64,000 bases of DNA from Kitasatospora herbaricolor (GTDB lineage: Bacteria; Actinomycetota; Actinomycetes; Streptomycetales; Streptomycetaceae), in NCBI RefSeq assembly GCF_030813695.1, contig NZ_JAUSVA010000003.1, forward strand, positions 124,001 to 188,000, given 5' to 3'. A program made the translations under genes and the position numbers. Under the pieces are notes generated by a model. The model saw only the letters and a program-made list of their open reading frames with translations, ran no database searches and was not told the origin of the DNA. Shown piece by piece: positions 34,195 to 43,610 of the stretch (its first letter is position 1; each line of letters starts with the position of its first letter).

Positions 34195-34584
34195 ATGATC
34201 CCGATGGTCGGCGACTTCAGAGAACTCGGGCACGGCAGGCCGGACGGGCCGTCGCTTCGGGCGGCCGCGGGCGTCGGGGAGCCGGCCCATGCTCGTGAGC
34301 TGATCCAGTACCTTCACGACGGTGTGGTTCTGGCCGCAACGGCTGGATTCACGCATGACGTCCTCAGCCCCGGCAGGACCGTCATCGGTGGGCTCTCCCT
34401 GCTGACCGATGGGCGATGGCTTTGGTACTCCGACCTTGCCCACTACGTCGAGCACCATCATGTCGCTCTCGACCCCCGGTTCGTCGCCCATGCGCGGAGC
34501 CGAGGTTGGACTGTGCCGCGACTCGGGCGCCAGGACCTGCTCGACATCGAAGCCGCGCTCTTCGACGACGCCGCCGCGGACTGA
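34195..34584 (+). CDS. Hypothetical protein
   Basis: 129 aa. Contains 'HARELIQYLHDGVVLAATAG', 'GRTVIGGLSLLTDGRWLWYS', 'DLAHYVEHHHVALDPRFVAH', 'GRQDLLDIEAALFDD'. The mix of strands and helices, with a Trp-Tyr rich centre, is what many small immunity proteins look like, but no named family fits. It is divergent from the DUF4157 gene (about 220 bases apart). ATG at 34195 has no clear ribosome-binding site. Confidence 0.6.
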   Translation: MIPMVGDFRELGHGRPDGPSLRAAAGVGEPAHARELIQYLHDGVVLAATAGFTHDVLSPGRTVIGGLSLLTDGRWLWYSDLAHYVEHHHVALDPRFVAHARSRGWTVPRLGRQDLLDIEAALFDDAAAD

Positions 34585-34865
34585 CACCGCACTGCTGCAC
34601 CTCATTCCGCGGCCCGCGCCAGAGGCTGTGGGCCGGGCCATGACGCCGGCCCGCCGCGAGCGAGTCGCCGGAGCACGATGCCGGTCGTCGCCCGGCGGAT
34701 CATGGTCTCTGTCCGCCCGAAGCCCGCTCGACCGAACCGGCCACCACCAAGCAGACACGGGCACCACCTGCTGTCCCGTTTCGCGACCTCCGGGACCTGC
34801 TGATGAGCCTGCCGGCGGCGAAATCCCCCGTGCGCCCGGCCGGGTGCGGCGGGTACGGTCCAGCG

Positions 34866-35675
34866 GTGACCCGTCGAACGCCCCCGCGCCCGCTGCCCGT
34901 CGAGGAGCTCTTCCCCGAAGTGGTCCCGTTCCGCCGGGAGACCGTGCGACTGCACCCCCGACGGGGCGAGCCGGCGCCCGGCGGCAGTTCGCTCGGCGGG
35001 CCGCTGCTGTGGCCCGCCGCGGAACCATGGCCGTCGTGCCCCGAGCACTCGCCGTCGCCCATGGTCGCGGTCGTCCAGATCCACCGCGCCGACGTACCGG
35101 ACCTTGTGCCGTTCCCCACCGGGTGCGACCTGCTCCAGGTGCTCTGGTGCCCGCTGTACCACGGGGACCGCTGGGTGGTACCCGCGGTGCACTGGCGGTC
35201 GGCGGCGGCCGTCGGGCCGGTGCGGCAGGCCCCGCCGGCGCCCGCGCAGGCGGGGTACGGCAACGTGCCACGGCCGTGCGTCCTGCACCCCGAACTGGTG
35301 ACGGAGTACGCAAGTTGGGACCTCCCGCAGGAACTCTGGGACGAGTTGGAGGACCGCATCGACCGGGTGCAACGGGAGACGGGCTGGGACTACCAGGACC
35401 ACCTGTCCACCGCGCCCGGAACCAAGCTCGGCGGCTGGCCGGGCTGGGGTCAGGATCCCCGGTGGCCGTGCTGCCCGGGCTGCCGGCGGCCGATGGACCA
35501 CCTGCTGACGGTGGAGAGCACCGAGGAGAGCGACCCCCGGTGGGCGTGGACCCCCGCCGAGGACCGCGACCGCGGCTTCGAGGGTGCCGACCTGAGCCTC
35601 GGCGACCTGGGCGGCGTGTACCTCTTCGAGTGCCGGAGCTGCCCGGACCGCCCGTTCGCGCACCGCTTCGACTGA
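34866..35675 (+). CDS. DUF1963 (YwqG-like) protein
   Basis: 269 aa from a GTG at 34866, chosen because 'TRRTPPRPLPVEELFPEVVP' is the usual family start; the frame extends to 34803. Features: 'LGGPLLWPAAEPWPSCPEHS', 'PMVAVVQIHRADVPDLVPFP', 'LLQVLWCPLYHG', 'GTKLGGWPGWGQDPRWPC', two CxxC pairs ('WPCCPGCRRPMD', 'LFECRSCPDRPF') and 'DLGGVYLFECRS'. DUF1963 proteins are soluble, widespread next to toxin genes and suspected immunity or binding proteins; no enzyme activity is known to me. Confidence 0.85.
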   Translation: MTRRTPPRPLPVEELFPEVVPFRRETVRLHPRRGEPAPGGSSLGGPLLWPAAEPWPSCPEHSPSPMVAVVQIHRADVPDLVPFPTGCDLLQVLWCPLYHGDRWVVPAVHWRSAAAVGPVRQAPPAPAQAGYGNVPRPCVLHPELVTEYASWDLPQELWDELEDRIDRVQRETGWDYQDHLSTAPGTKLGGWPGWGQDPRWPCCPGCRRPMDHLLTVESTEESDPRWAWTPAEDRDRGFEGADLSLGDLGGVYLFECRSCPDRPFAHRFD

Positions 35676-35867
35676 TCGGGGATACGGCCGGACCAGCCCG
35701 GACAGGCCCCGGGCGGGCGTCGATCGCCCAGGAACGGGAAGCCCGGCATGGTCCAGCCGGCCTGCTCCTCCAGGCCCCCGGCGGCGGCCGGGGCGGGGAC
35801 GGCGGGGGCCGCTCCTGGCGGCCTGGGCCGGGGCGCCGCTGGACCAGCCCACCGCTCTGTCGGGCGG

Positions 35868-36320
35868 TCAGATGCTCCAGCTGTAGAGACCGCCGCCCGT
35901 GGTCACCGCGGACGCCGCGAGCCGGGCCACGCCCCGTAGGACCGCCAGTAGGTCGTCGTCGGTCATGTCGTCTCCGTCGTCCTCCCTGAGCCGTGCGGTC
36001 CACCGGTCCGCCAGCTCCTCCAGCTCGCCAGAGCTGGCACCCGCCAGGGCCCGGGTCAGCCGCCGAGGTAGCGCGAGCACCATGATGCCGTCGTTGAGCA
36101 GCGTGGTCACCAGCTCCGGCCATGCCCAGCCGTAGAGTTGCTCGCGGGAGGGCGGCTGGGCGAAGGGCTGCTCGAAGTACGCGTCCCACTCGACGATGGC
36201 CGAGCCCGGGTCGACGAACCGGCAGGACACGGACTCAAGGGCAGGACCAGGCCCGCGCAGTCGCGTCGCAGCGGCAGTCTCGTCGTCGGGCGCGAGGAAG
36301 AACACTATGTCGTGGGCCAT
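35868..36320 (-). CDS. Hypothetical protein
   Basis: 150 aa. Starts MAHDIVFFLAPDDETAAATR; then 'PGSAIVEWDAYFEQPFAQPP', 'YGWAWPELVTTLLNDGIMVL', 'LPRRLTRALAGASSGELEEL'. Soluble alpha/beta protein, full length, unrecognised; its pattern is again immunity-protein-like. Its start overlaps the 3' end of the zinc-ribbon ORF on the same strand. Confidence 0.65.
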   Translation of the reverse strand: MAHDIVFFLAPDDETAAATRLRGPGPALESVSCRFVDPGSAIVEWDAYFEQPFAQPPSREQLYGWAWPELVTTLLNDGIMVLALPRRLTRALAGASSGELEELADRWTARLREDDGDDMTDDDLLAVLRGVARLAASAVTTGGGLYSWSI

Positions 36321-36762
36321 CCCAGCATGATGGCAGCAGATCGAACAGCGCCCGCTCGGCCTCCGTAGGCCCGTGGAGTCGGTGGAGTCGGTGGAGTCGG
36401 TGGAGTTGCGGGCTGGGGGCTGCGGGCGCGCAGGCCCGCCCCGGGGGCGTCAGCCCGGCTTGCTGCGCGCGCTGGCGGGGCCGGACCGGGCTCGGCGGGT
36501 GCGTGCCGGTCGGGTGGCGGACGTCCGGGCGGGTGGCTTCCTCGGCCTGCGGGGTGCGGGCGGCAAGGCCCGCCTTCGCCGTGGCGGCCGCCGGCTCCGG
36601 GATCCCGCGCCCGCGCACCAGGCCCTGACAGACGGTGCACCAGAGCGGGCTCGCCGGACCGTCCGAGTAGACCATGCCCTCCGGCGGCCGGTGGTGGACG
36701 CCGCACCCCAGGCACTCGAAGACGTACCTCGCCCGACGACCACCGCCCCCGCGCCACCGCAC
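36235..36762 (-). CDS. Zinc-ribbon-like protein with LHR tandem repeat
   Basis: The core 'ARYVFECLGCGVHHRPPEGM' and 'LWCTVCQGLVRGRGIPEPAA' has two CxxC pairs 25 residues apart, a likely zinc ribbon. The GTG at 36762 is chosen because codon bias fades upstream. The tail reads 'LHRLHRLHRLHG' from the nonamer repeat at 36373-36408 and then overlaps the next gene by 86 bases, so the true stop may have been lost. Function unknown. Confidence 0.45.
   Translation of the reverse strand: MRWRGGGGRRARYVFECLGCGVHHRPPEGMVYSDGPASPLWCTVCQGLVRGRGIPEPAAATAKAGLAARTPQAEEATRPDVRHPTGTHPPSPVRPRQRAQQAGLTPPGRACAPAAPSPQLHRLHRLHRLHGPTEAERALFDLLPSCWDGPRHSVLPRARRRDCRCDATARAWSCP
36373..36408. repeat. Nonamer tandem repeat (GTGGAGTCG)x4
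   Basis: Four head-to-tail copies, the last with one change. In frame with the minus-strand zinc-ribbon ORF it gives Leu-His-Arg repeats, so copy-number change would not break that frame. Confidence 0.9.
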
Positions 36763-36987
36763 GCGCTGCGGGGCGACCAGAACCGCTCCCGGTGGAACTG
36801 ACCTGGGCCGAACGCCGTGCGGCCTGCGTGTGAGCCCTCGGCCCCGCGCCGGAGGCCTGCACCAGGGCGTCGGAACATACAACAATGGGGCCCTGGCCAT
36901 GAACGAGCCCGCCCATGCGTGCTCATGCGCTCGACGAGAAGCAGAGGTGTGCCGACCAGTGGGACGGAAACCCGTGAGGAAGTGGTC

Positions 36988-37548
36988 ATGAGCCGGTCTC
37001 TGCGGCGCATCGAGGAGATTTTCGGCGATCCCGTACGGGCGGTCGTGCCGCCTCCGTGGAACCGTTCGGCCGCCGAGGCCGGCATCGTCCTACCACGGGA
37101 CTACCGGGCCTTCGTGGACCGCTACGGGTCCGTCCGGATCTGCAACGACCTCCTGGTGTGGACCCCGATGGTGCAGTTCGACCCGCAGGGCTTCACAAGG
37201 TTCGTGCGGGAGACCAGGTTCGCCGAGGAGGACGTCCTGCTCGCCTACGAGGACCGGGAGGAGGAGATTCCCTTCGAAGTCCGCGCGGTTCCGGAAGGCC
37301 TCCTCGCCTGGGCGAACAACACCAAGGGTGACTACTGTTTCTGGCACATGATCGGCATGGACCCCGACGCCTGGCCGGTGGTGGTGTGGATCCAGGACGA
37401 CCTCCGGTGGGACGTGGTCGACGCCACGACGACGGACTTCCTCGCCGACGTGATCACGGGCGCCTACGACCTGGCGGGGGACATCCTGACCCGCATCAAG
37501 GACGCTCCACTGTGGAAGCACGCCGGGGACTGGAACGGGCGGTTCTGA
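36988..37548 (+). CDS. SMI1/KNR4 (SUKH) family protein
   Basis: 186 aa from an ATG at 36988 with GAGGAAG six bases upstream. Starts 'SLRRIEEIFGDPVRAVVPPP', then 'GIVLPRDYRAFVDRYGSVRI', the SUKH core, and 'PEGLLAWANNTKGDYCFWHM', 'WPVVVWIQDDLRWDVVDATT'. SUKH proteins are a large class of bacterial immunity proteins against polymorphic toxins; which toxin it answers is not evident here. Confidence 0.88.
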   Translation: MSRSLRRIEEIFGDPVRAVVPPPWNRSAAEAGIVLPRDYRAFVDRYGSVRICNDLLVWTPMVQFDPQGFTRFVRETRFAEEDVLLAYEDREEEIPFEVRAVPEGLLAWANNTKGDYCFWHMIGMDPDAWPVVVWIQDDLRWDVVDATTTDFLADVITGAYDLAGDILTRIKDAPLWKHAGDWNGRF

Positions 37549-37599
37549 GCCATGGGGACAGAGCACCGGCTGTGCGCCTCACCGCGTGGGCACGGACGG

Positions 37600-37940
37600 C
37601 CACGTCGACTCCACGTCGACTCCCGTGACGGCGTCACCGGCGGCTTCTGGGGCGCCTGGACGGAGATCCCCGGGGGCCTGACAGGTGCCAGGGCGATCAC
37701 CGCCGGTGTGACCGGTAGGCCCAAGGTCCACGTGCAGGTCACCGGCGCCGACGGCATGTACGGACCAGGACGCCGACCACGCCGACCACGCCGTCAACGG
37801 CTGGACGACCTGGAGCACGATGGACAGCACCAACCTGAAGGCCATCGCCGGCACCGGCCACCGGCAACACCGCGCACGTCCACGCCGTCAACGGGAACAC
37901 CCAGCTCTACACCCGCGACGCCAACTACGGTGAGCCGCCG
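37600..37940 (+). pseudogene. Secreted beta-propeller (tachylectin-like) fragment, frameshifted
   Basis: In three frames: 'DGVTGGFWGAWTEIPGGLTG', 'ITAGVTGRPKVHVQVTGADG', then after a shift near 37765 'DHAVNGWTTWSTMDSTNLKA', then after another near 37855 'GNTAHVHAVNGNTQLYTRDA'. The repeating W-T-x-[ML]-P/S...A-[IV]-AG...[VL]-H pattern is that of lectin-like propeller blades on secreted actinobacterial enzymes. Neither the start nor the enzyme domain is present. Confidence 0.6.
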
Positions 37941-37949
37941 GACGTGTCA

Positions 37950-39983
37950 TCAGGTGAGCCGGAGCGTGAGCACTCCGCCGTCGTGTCCGACGACCAGGTC
38001 GGGGCCGGCGGCGGCCAGGCAGGTGACCGCCACGTCCAGGGCCAGGTGCTGCACCGTGCCGGTCCCCGGTTCCCAAACCCGCAGGCTCCGGCCGGAGTTG
38101 CTGCCGGTGACCAGGACGGTACGCCCGCCGGGGAGCGTGGTGGCGGTCATGGCCGTCAGGAGACTGCCCGGAGCGTCCGTGGGCAGCCCGTCGCCGACCG
38201 GGGTGCCGGTGGTGGGGTCCCACAGCATGACCACGCCGCGGCGGTCCCCGGTGGCCACCAGGTGACGGTCGTGAGCGGCTACGGTCGCCACCAGAGCCAC
38301 CCGGTGGCGGTGGTCCTCCCGTACCCGCTTGCTCGGCGGTGTCGCGGCCCCGGGCTCCCAGGCATCGTCGACGGCCGGATCCCACAGGTGGACGTCACCC
38401 TGGGCGTCCGAGGCCGCGACCAGCGTATGCCCGGGCGAGATCGGCACGGCGGCGATCGATTCGATCGCCCGGCCGGTGGGGTTGAGACGCGCGAGGGGCT
38501 CGCCGGTCCGCGGGTCCCGCAACCGGACCGCCCCGCGCGGAGTAGCGGTGACGAGAAGGGTCCGGCCGTCCGGGACGGCCACGGCGCACATGCCTTCCAC
38601 GGAGCCGAGCCAGTTGGCGAGGGGCTCGCACAACGGCTGCCCGGTGCCCGGGTCCCACAGGACGAGCGTGCCGTCCGCGTGCCCGCTCGCCAGGACGAGG
38701 GGGCCGTCGGGCAGCCGAAGGGCCGTCAGCGACCGGACAGGGTTGGGATGTGCCGCAAGCGGCGCGTGGACGAGCCGACCGTCGGCCACGTCCCGCAGGA
38801 ACACCGTGCCGGTGTCCCCGGCCGCCGCCACCAGCGTCGGCCCGGCGGGCGAGGACACGACCGCGAGCGCGTTGACGCCCTCGCCGGAACCGGGCGCGGA
38901 CGCGGAGCCGGAGAGGACCCTCACCCGGCCCCGGGGCGTGCGGTCGGCCGCGAGCAGCACGCCGCCCTCCGGCCGAAGCCCTGCCCCCGGCTCGCCGGTG
39001 CGGCCCGCTTGCGGGGCCGATGCCCTCGACGGGCCCGACCAGCCGTCCTCCGTCCGCACCCGCCCGCGTGCGTCGTGGGGGCGGGCGCCGTCGGGGTCCT
39101 CCACCAGGCAGTCGGCGATCGCCCAGGTCTGCTCGCAATCCGGGCACCGGAAGTCTCCCGTCAGCAGCATGAGCTTGCGGGCCCACTCCTTCCCGGCCCA
39201 GTCCGGGGTGCCCTTGACCGCCACCATGGCGGCGACCAGGCACAGGACGGCCGGCCCCGGGGTCCCGGCGGGCACACCGGCCGCCGCGACCGCGCGGGCC
39301 ACCCGCAGGAAGGGCTCCCACTCCTGCCCGAGCACCCCGTCCGCCAGCGCCGCGGCGACCTCACCCCAGACGGGCCCGTCCGGGGGCGCCGCCGCGGGAT
39401 CCGGCAGCCCCGGTGCCTCGAAGAGCGGACGTACCGGGTCCACGAAGAAGTCGGCGATCTCGGTCTCGGACTCGCAGCCGGGGCAGGACAGCACGATGCT
39501 GCCCTCTTCGAGTTCTAGTGACTGCCACAGCACCTCTCCGATGCGGTGGCCGGCGAGAGCCGCGCAGGAGAGCGCGAGGTACGCGCACTGCGCGGCGGAC
39601 GCTCCGGCCGTGAGGTACCCGCGCACCGCTGCCTGCGCGGCCAGTCGAACAGCGGCCGTGAACCCTGCTTCGAGGTCGGCGGGAACCGGCTTCGCGGGCT
39701 CCGCGGTCACCATGAGTCCCAGGTCCACCCACAGGCCCACGTACCGGCCGGGCGACGCCGCAGCGACCTCGACGAGGTGCGGCAGGACCGCGAAGGCTCC
39801 GCTGTAGAGGGTCTCCTGCTGGAGCAGGCCGTCGAGGACGCGGCTCCACGGCTCCTTCCAGTCCTCCCCTGCGCCGGCGGCGCCCGTGGTTGCCATCGCC
39901 TCCAGAACCTCCTTCAGCTCCTCGACCGACACGCCGTCGAGGTCGCGCCAACGGGGGCTGTCCAAGGGCAGTTTCGCCATCAC
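37950..39983 (-). CDS. WD40 protein with CxxC-bearing helical N-terminus
   Basis: 677 aa. N-terminal ~270 residues are helical ('GAFAVLPHLVEVAAASPGRY', 'LGQEWEPFLRVARAVAAAGV') with two CxxC knuckles ('LSCPGCESET', 'FRCPDCEQTWA') that may bind zinc. The rest is WD40-like: 'GTVFLRDVADGRLVHAPLAA', 'GTLVLWDPGTGQPLCEPLAN', 'GAVRLRDPRTGEPLARLNPT', 'GVVMLWDPTTGTPVGDGLPT', 'LRVWEPGTGTVQH', enough for one propeller. Such fusions are common in Streptomyces; role unknown, likely a binding scaffold. MM at the start, either Met possible. Confidence 0.88.
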   Translation of the reverse strand: MMAKLPLDSPRWRDLDGVSVEELKEVLEAMATTGAAGAGEDWKEPWSRVLDGLLQQETLYSGAFAVLPHLVEVAAASPGRYVGLWVDLGLMVTAEPAKPVPADLEAGFTAAVRLAAQAAVRGYLTAGASAAQCAYLALSCAALAGHRIGEVLWQSLELEEGSIVLSCPGCESETEIADFFVDPVRPLFEAPGLPDPAAAPPDGPVWGEVAAALADGVLGQEWEPFLRVARAVAAAGVPAGTPGPAVLCLVAAMVAVKGTPDWAGKEWARKLMLLTGDFRCPDCEQTWAIADCLVEDPDGARPHDARGRVRTEDGWSGPSRASAPQAGRTGEPGAGLRPEGGVLLAADRTPRGRVRVLSGSASAPGSGEGVNALAVVSSPAGPTLVAAAGDTGTVFLRDVADGRLVHAPLAAHPNPVRSLTALRLPDGPLVLASGHADGTLVLWDPGTGQPLCEPLANWLGSVEGMCAVAVPDGRTLLVTATPRGAVRLRDPRTGEPLARLNPTGRAIESIAAVPISPGHTLVAASDAQGDVHLWDPAVDDAWEPGAATPPSKRVREDHRHRVALVATVAAHDRHLVATGDRRGVVMLWDPTTGTPVGDGLPTDAPGSLLTAMTATTLPGGRTVLVTGSNSGRSLRVWEPGTGTVQHLALDVAVTCLAAAGPDLVVGHDGGVLTLRLT

Positions 39984-40011
39984 GCAGTGAGCTCACAATC
40001 GACGATGAGGA

Positions 40012-41685
40012 TCAGCAGGAAACGTGCTCGGGTGCTCGGCGGCCCAGTTGGTCGGCCACGGTCGCCGCCGCGCGCGGCACGATCGGCTCCAGGACGTCCA
40101 GGACGGCGGCCCAGCCGTCCAGGACCACGGCCTGCGCGGCAAGCCTGCGGGCCCTGGGCGGCGGTGACAGTTCCACGAGTGAGGCCAGCGCCCGTGCCCT
40201 CGCCGCACGGTGGACGATCGACGAGGCAAGGCTCTCGGCCCGGCTCATGCTGCCCTGCCGGGCCAATCCGTGGACGACGGCGGTCAGCGCCTCGTCCCGG
40301 TCCCAGGCGTCGGTGAAGGACCCGGCCAGCTCCTGCGCCCGGTCGAGCAGGCCGCGCCGAGCCAGCTCGTGGACCACGCCGAGCAGGGCCACCACTGCGG
40401 CCGGCCGGTCGCTGATCGCACGGGCCAGGTACTCCGCCCGGTCCACGTCGCCGTGGCGGGCCACCTCCCGGACGATCCGCGCCTGGCGCGCGGAGCGGAG
40501 GGAGGGCTCGTCGAACCGGTCCGCCAGCGCCATGGCCCGCAGATGATGCCCTCGCCCGGCCAGCAGGAGGATCACGGCCTCCAGCAGATCGTGGGAATGG
40601 CGGGCGGCGCCGGTGTCGAGCAGTCCCTCCGCCCGGTCCGCAAGGGCCAGAGCCAGATCGTGGTCGGCGCTCTCGGCGACCGCATGGACGAGGTCCGCCA
40701 TGACCCGCGCGTCAACAAGAGGGCCGCTGCTCGGGTCGGGCAGGAGGTGGGTGAATCGGTCCGGATCCGGTTCGGGATCCTCGCGGGCCGGATCCGGACC
40801 GTCGGTCCGGGGCAGGTCCACGTCCGCGTCCGCGCTTTCTTCAGGCGACGTCAGGAGGGCGTCGATCCGGCGCAGGTCGCCCTGGAGGGCCTCGCAGGCG
40901 AGCACCCTCGCCAAGGGGTGAAGCCCGCCCCCGCGCCTGTCGTAGCCGATGGGCGCGGCCGGCGACTGCATGCGGTCGGCGAGTTCGGCGGCCCAGGCCG
41001 CGTCGCCGGCGACGACGGCCACCTCCACGAGCAGAGCAAGCACGTCCGGTGACGCCACCCCACCGGCCATCGAGGCCGACTCGTCCGCACGAGCAGCACA
41101 TTCAAGCGCGGCCGCCATGTCGCCACGGTCCGCCTCCGCCTTCGCCAGCGTCGCCCAGGCCCTTCCCCAGTGGTGCGGATAACGGACCCTCTCCGCCAGG
41201 GCCACGGCCCTGCCACGCTCGCCGCTACGCGCCCACGCCGGCACGAGGGCGACGAGAGCCCGATCATGTGCGTCGCGCTCGGGGATCGACTCGGCCAGCG
41301 CCTGGGCTCCCCGCAGGTCGCCGGCGTGGGCCGCGGCCTCCACCAGCGCCAGGAGGGTGTCGCCCGGCCCGGTTCTGCCACCGGTCGCGTATGCCAGCTC
41401 CGCCGCCTGGGCAAGGTGGCCGGTCCGGGCCAGCGACTCCAGGAGCCATGTGGGGAATCCACGACCGGGGAACCCGCGACCGGGGTCTTCGGACACGGCC
41501 ACTCGGAGCAGGGCCAGCAGACAGGGCTCGTAGCCGCCGCGCACGACGCCGCTGCCGGTGTGACGGCCAGGCGCCGGTCCGCGGCGCCGCTCCCGCATGC
41601 GCAGCAGGCCGACGTCCTCCGCCCAGGCGACAAGCCTGTCCTGCTCCTCCGGCTCATCCCGCCGGTGAAACCCCGTCTGAACCAC
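40012..41685 (-). CDS. TPR-like helical repeat protein
   Basis: 557 aa from a GTG at 41685 (GAGGGGA upstream); the longer frame to 42084 enters the neighbouring IS remnant. Repeats of ~32-38 residues: 'RALVALVPAWARSGERGRAV', 'WATLAKAEADRGDMAAALEC', 'ALTAVVHGLARQGSMSRAES', each with the small/large residue spacing of TPR or ankyrin-like hairpins. No catalytic domain. Lies 29 bases upstream of the WD40 gene on the same strand, so the two may be one operon of protein-binding scaffolds. Confidence 0.82.
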   Translation of the reverse strand: MVQTGFHRRDEPEEQDRLVAWAEDVGLLRMRERRRGPAPGRHTGSGVVRGGYEPCLLALLRVAVSEDPGRGFPGRGFPTWLLESLARTGHLAQAAELAYATGGRTGPGDTLLALVEAAAHAGDLRGAQALAESIPERDAHDRALVALVPAWARSGERGRAVALAERVRYPHHWGRAWATLAKAEADRGDMAAALECAARADESASMAGGVASPDVLALLVEVAVVAGDAAWAAELADRMQSPAAPIGYDRRGGGLHPLARVLACEALQGDLRRIDALLTSPEESADADVDLPRTDGPDPAREDPEPDPDRFTHLLPDPSSGPLVDARVMADLVHAVAESADHDLALALADRAEGLLDTGAARHSHDLLEAVILLLAGRGHHLRAMALADRFDEPSLRSARQARIVREVARHGDVDRAEYLARAISDRPAAVVALLGVVHELARRGLLDRAQELAGSFTDAWDRDEALTAVVHGLARQGSMSRAESLASSIVHRAARARALASLVELSPPPRARRLAAQAVVLDGWAAVLDVLEPIVPRAAATVADQLGRRAPEHVSC

Positions 41686-41956
41686 GCGCTCCCCTCGCCC
41701 CCTCGCCGGCCGCAGCCGGCCCCCAGGCTGTCCGTCCGGGTACAGCCTTGCATCCGTGGAACTGCGGCGCCCGTCGCGGTGGACGGCGCACAACTCGGTT
41801 GTCGCCCACCGGAACTGGTCACACGAACCGAGGCGCCGACGGTTGCGCCTCGGGCAGGCGGCACCAGGCGCTCCGGTCTCAGGTCCACGACTCGGATTAT
41901 GTCCGCCGGCACCGACACGCCCGCGGACACCCGAGGCGCTGAGACCGTGTCCTACG

Positions 41957-42204
41957 TGGTGGTCTTGGACAGGCGTTTGTGGCATGTGATGACGGCGGCG
42001 AGGTCGCAGAAGGCCAGGTGGTGGCGGTGGTCGCGTTCGTGACGTCGGGCGATCCGGGGCAGGATCTGCTGCCGGGGGAGCCATTTCCGCAGCTCAGCGT
42101 TGTCGTACGCCTTGCCTGCGTGCAGCTTGCGTGGCAGGAGGTGCAGGCCTCGCTCGGGATCGTGCTTCGCGAGGAGGGCTTCGACCAGGGGCGAGGGTGG
42201 CAGG
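41957..42204 (-). mobile_element. IS5-type transposase remnant
   Basis: Minus strand reads 'LVEALLAKHDPERGLHLLPR', 'KLHAGKAYDNAELRKWLPRQ', 'QILPRIARRHERD', then jumps to the family's tail 'HHLAFCDLAAVITCHKRLSK' plus TTT and a stop. The KAYDNAELRKWL and ITCHKRL motifs are those of IS5/IS4-type DDE transposases; the segment with the last catalytic Glu has been deleted and the N-terminal half is absent. It ends directly at the stop of the solute-binding gene (42205), so the insertion or deletion abuts that gene's end. Confidence 0.75.
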
Positions 42205-43062
42205 CTACTGGTTCTGATGGGGCAGTGCCTTGCAGGACAGCGCGTCGATGTCGGCCCGCTGGGGGCGGTAGCTCTCCGGGTTGCCGGCGTCGGGCAGCGA
42301 GGTCCGGAAGTCCTGGATCCACGCGGTGCTGAACACGTAGTCCTTGAGGAAGTCGCGGATCCGGATGCAGTCCTCGTACCGTTCCTTCTTGATCCCCACG
42401 CCGTAGACGTTGGGGACCCCGATCGTCACGTCGGGGACGACCATCAGCTCGGGAAAGGCGTGCGTCAGGCCGTGGAGCAGCAGCTGGTCGGTGGAGACCG
42501 CGTCGACGCGTCTGTGCTCCAGCTCCAGCCGACAGGCCTCCGCGTCGATCTTGTCCACCACCGTGAACCCCTTGATCGGGGCCTGCTTCAGCAGTTCCTT
42601 CTCCGAGGTGGTACCGCCCCAGCTGCACACCGACCGCCCCCTGAGGTCGTCCAGGCTGTTGAGCCAGGAGTCGCCGGTGTGGACCATGAAGCCCTGATAG
42701 GTGCTCGCGTACGGGCCGGCGAAGTAGACCAGGTCCGTGCGTTCGGGGGTGATGGAGTAGGTGGCGATCACCAGGTCCTCGCCGCCCTTGACCAGCACCG
42801 CCTCGCGCTGGTCGGAGGCCACGTCGCCGAAGTGCGGGACGGAACCGGCGTTGCCCTTGCTCCGGACCAGCGCCTCCCCGACGCTCACGTCGAAGCCGGA
42901 CCACCCGTGGTTGGCGGTCTCCATGCTGGTCCCGGGCTGGTTGTTCTTGGTGCCGATCCGGACCGAGTCCTGGTCGAAAATCGACGGCGTACCGCCGCAG
43001 CCGGACAGCAGCAGCGTCCCGGACAGGATGCCGGCAAGGCAGGCTCGGTTTGCGCCCCGCAC
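42205..43062 (-). CDS. Solute-binding lipoprotein (SBP_bac_3 type)
   Basis: 285 aa from a GTG at 43062 with AAGGAG upstream. Signal peptide with lipobox LLSGC, Cys22. The fold of amino-acid-type binding proteins is visible: 'VRIGTKNNQPGTSMETANHG', 'WSGFDVSVGEALV', 'TYSITPERTDLVYFAGPYAS', 'DLRGRSVCSWGGTTSEKELL', 'RVDAVSTDQLLLHGLTHAFP', 'GVGIKKERYEDCIRIRDFLK'. No ABC permease or ATPase follows, so it may act as a sensor. Last gene of a three-gene unit with the two small genes upstream. Confidence 0.88.
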   Translation of the reverse strand: MRGANRACLAGILSGTLLLSGCGGTPSIFDQDSVRIGTKNNQPGTSMETANHGWSGFDVSVGEALVRSKGNAGSVPHFGDVASDQREAVLVKGGEDLVIATYSITPERTDLVYFAGPYASTYQGFMVHTGDSWLNSLDDLRGRSVCSWGGTTSEKELLKQAPIKGFTVVDKIDAEACRLELEHRRVDAVSTDQLLLHGLTHAFPELMVVPDVTIGVPNVYGVGIKKERYEDCIRIRDFLKDYVFSTAWIQDFRTSLPDAGNPESYRPQRADIDALSCKALPHQNQ

Positions 43063-43076
43063 CGGGACTCCTTCGG

Positions 43077-43610
43077 TCAGTGTGTGGCGACGGGCTCGTC
43101 GGTGAGGACCGCGTCGACGACGGCCATCTTCATCTCGCAGCCGGTGTCGCCGCTCAGGGTCACCCTGAACGGCCCGGGCGTGCCGCCGGGGAGCCGGAGG
43201 TACGCCGACTCGTTGTGGTGGAGGCTCGTCGAGGGTTCCGCCCCGGAGGTCAGGGCGACGGCGGCGGTCGCGTGCAGCTGGCAGACCGCGTCGTCGGAGC
43301 GTGTGCTCACCAGACTCAGGGTCAGCGCCAGGTACCTGCGCGACTTGGTGGTGTCGAAGGCGAGGTCGAGGCTCTGACCGGGCGTCACGGGGCCGGGGTC
43401 CGACCAGCGCGCGCCGCCGGTCAGCCGGACCTCGCCGTGGTGGGCCTGCTGGTACTGCTGGTACCAGACCGTCCCGCCGGCCAGCACGCTGACCGCCACC
43501 AGGATCTGCAGCCAGACGGGCGTCCTGACGATGAAGTTGATGACGATCGTGCCGTAGTTCCGGTCGACGAACGCCCCGATGATCCGTTGTATCAACGAAC
43601 CCTCGGTCAC
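43077..43610 (-). CDS. Single-pass membrane protein with external beta domain
   Basis: 177 aa from a GTG at 43610 that overlaps the stop of the upstream gene (GTGA). A short amphipathic start ('SLIQRIIGAFVDRNYGTIVI') leads to a membrane segment ('PVWLQILVAVSVLAGGTVWY'), then an external beta-rich domain ('TPGQSLDLAFDTTKSRRYLA', 'LPGGTPGPFRVTLSGDTGCE'). The 14-base gap to the next gene suggests one operon. The motif NYGTIVIN echoes NHGTVTLN in the upstream protein. Unknown family. Confidence 0.75.
   Translation of the reverse strand: MTEGSLIQRIIGAFVDRNYGTIVINFIVRTPVWLQILVAVSVLAGGTVWYQQYQQAHHGEVRLTGGARWSDPGPVTPGQSLDLAFDTTKSRRYLALTLSLVSTRSDDAVCQLHATAAVALTSGAEPSTSLHHNESAYLRLPGGTPGPFRVTLSGDTGCEMKMAVVDAVLTDEPVATH

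Noticed and set aside
36373..36408. Nonamer repeats as a regulatory iteron
   Set aside because: They lie in a coding frame and give a clean Leu-His-Arg repeat; a coding microsatellite is simpler.
38395..39807. Plus- and minus-strand open frames over the WD40 gene
   Set aside because: No domain signal; the WD40 frame explains the region.
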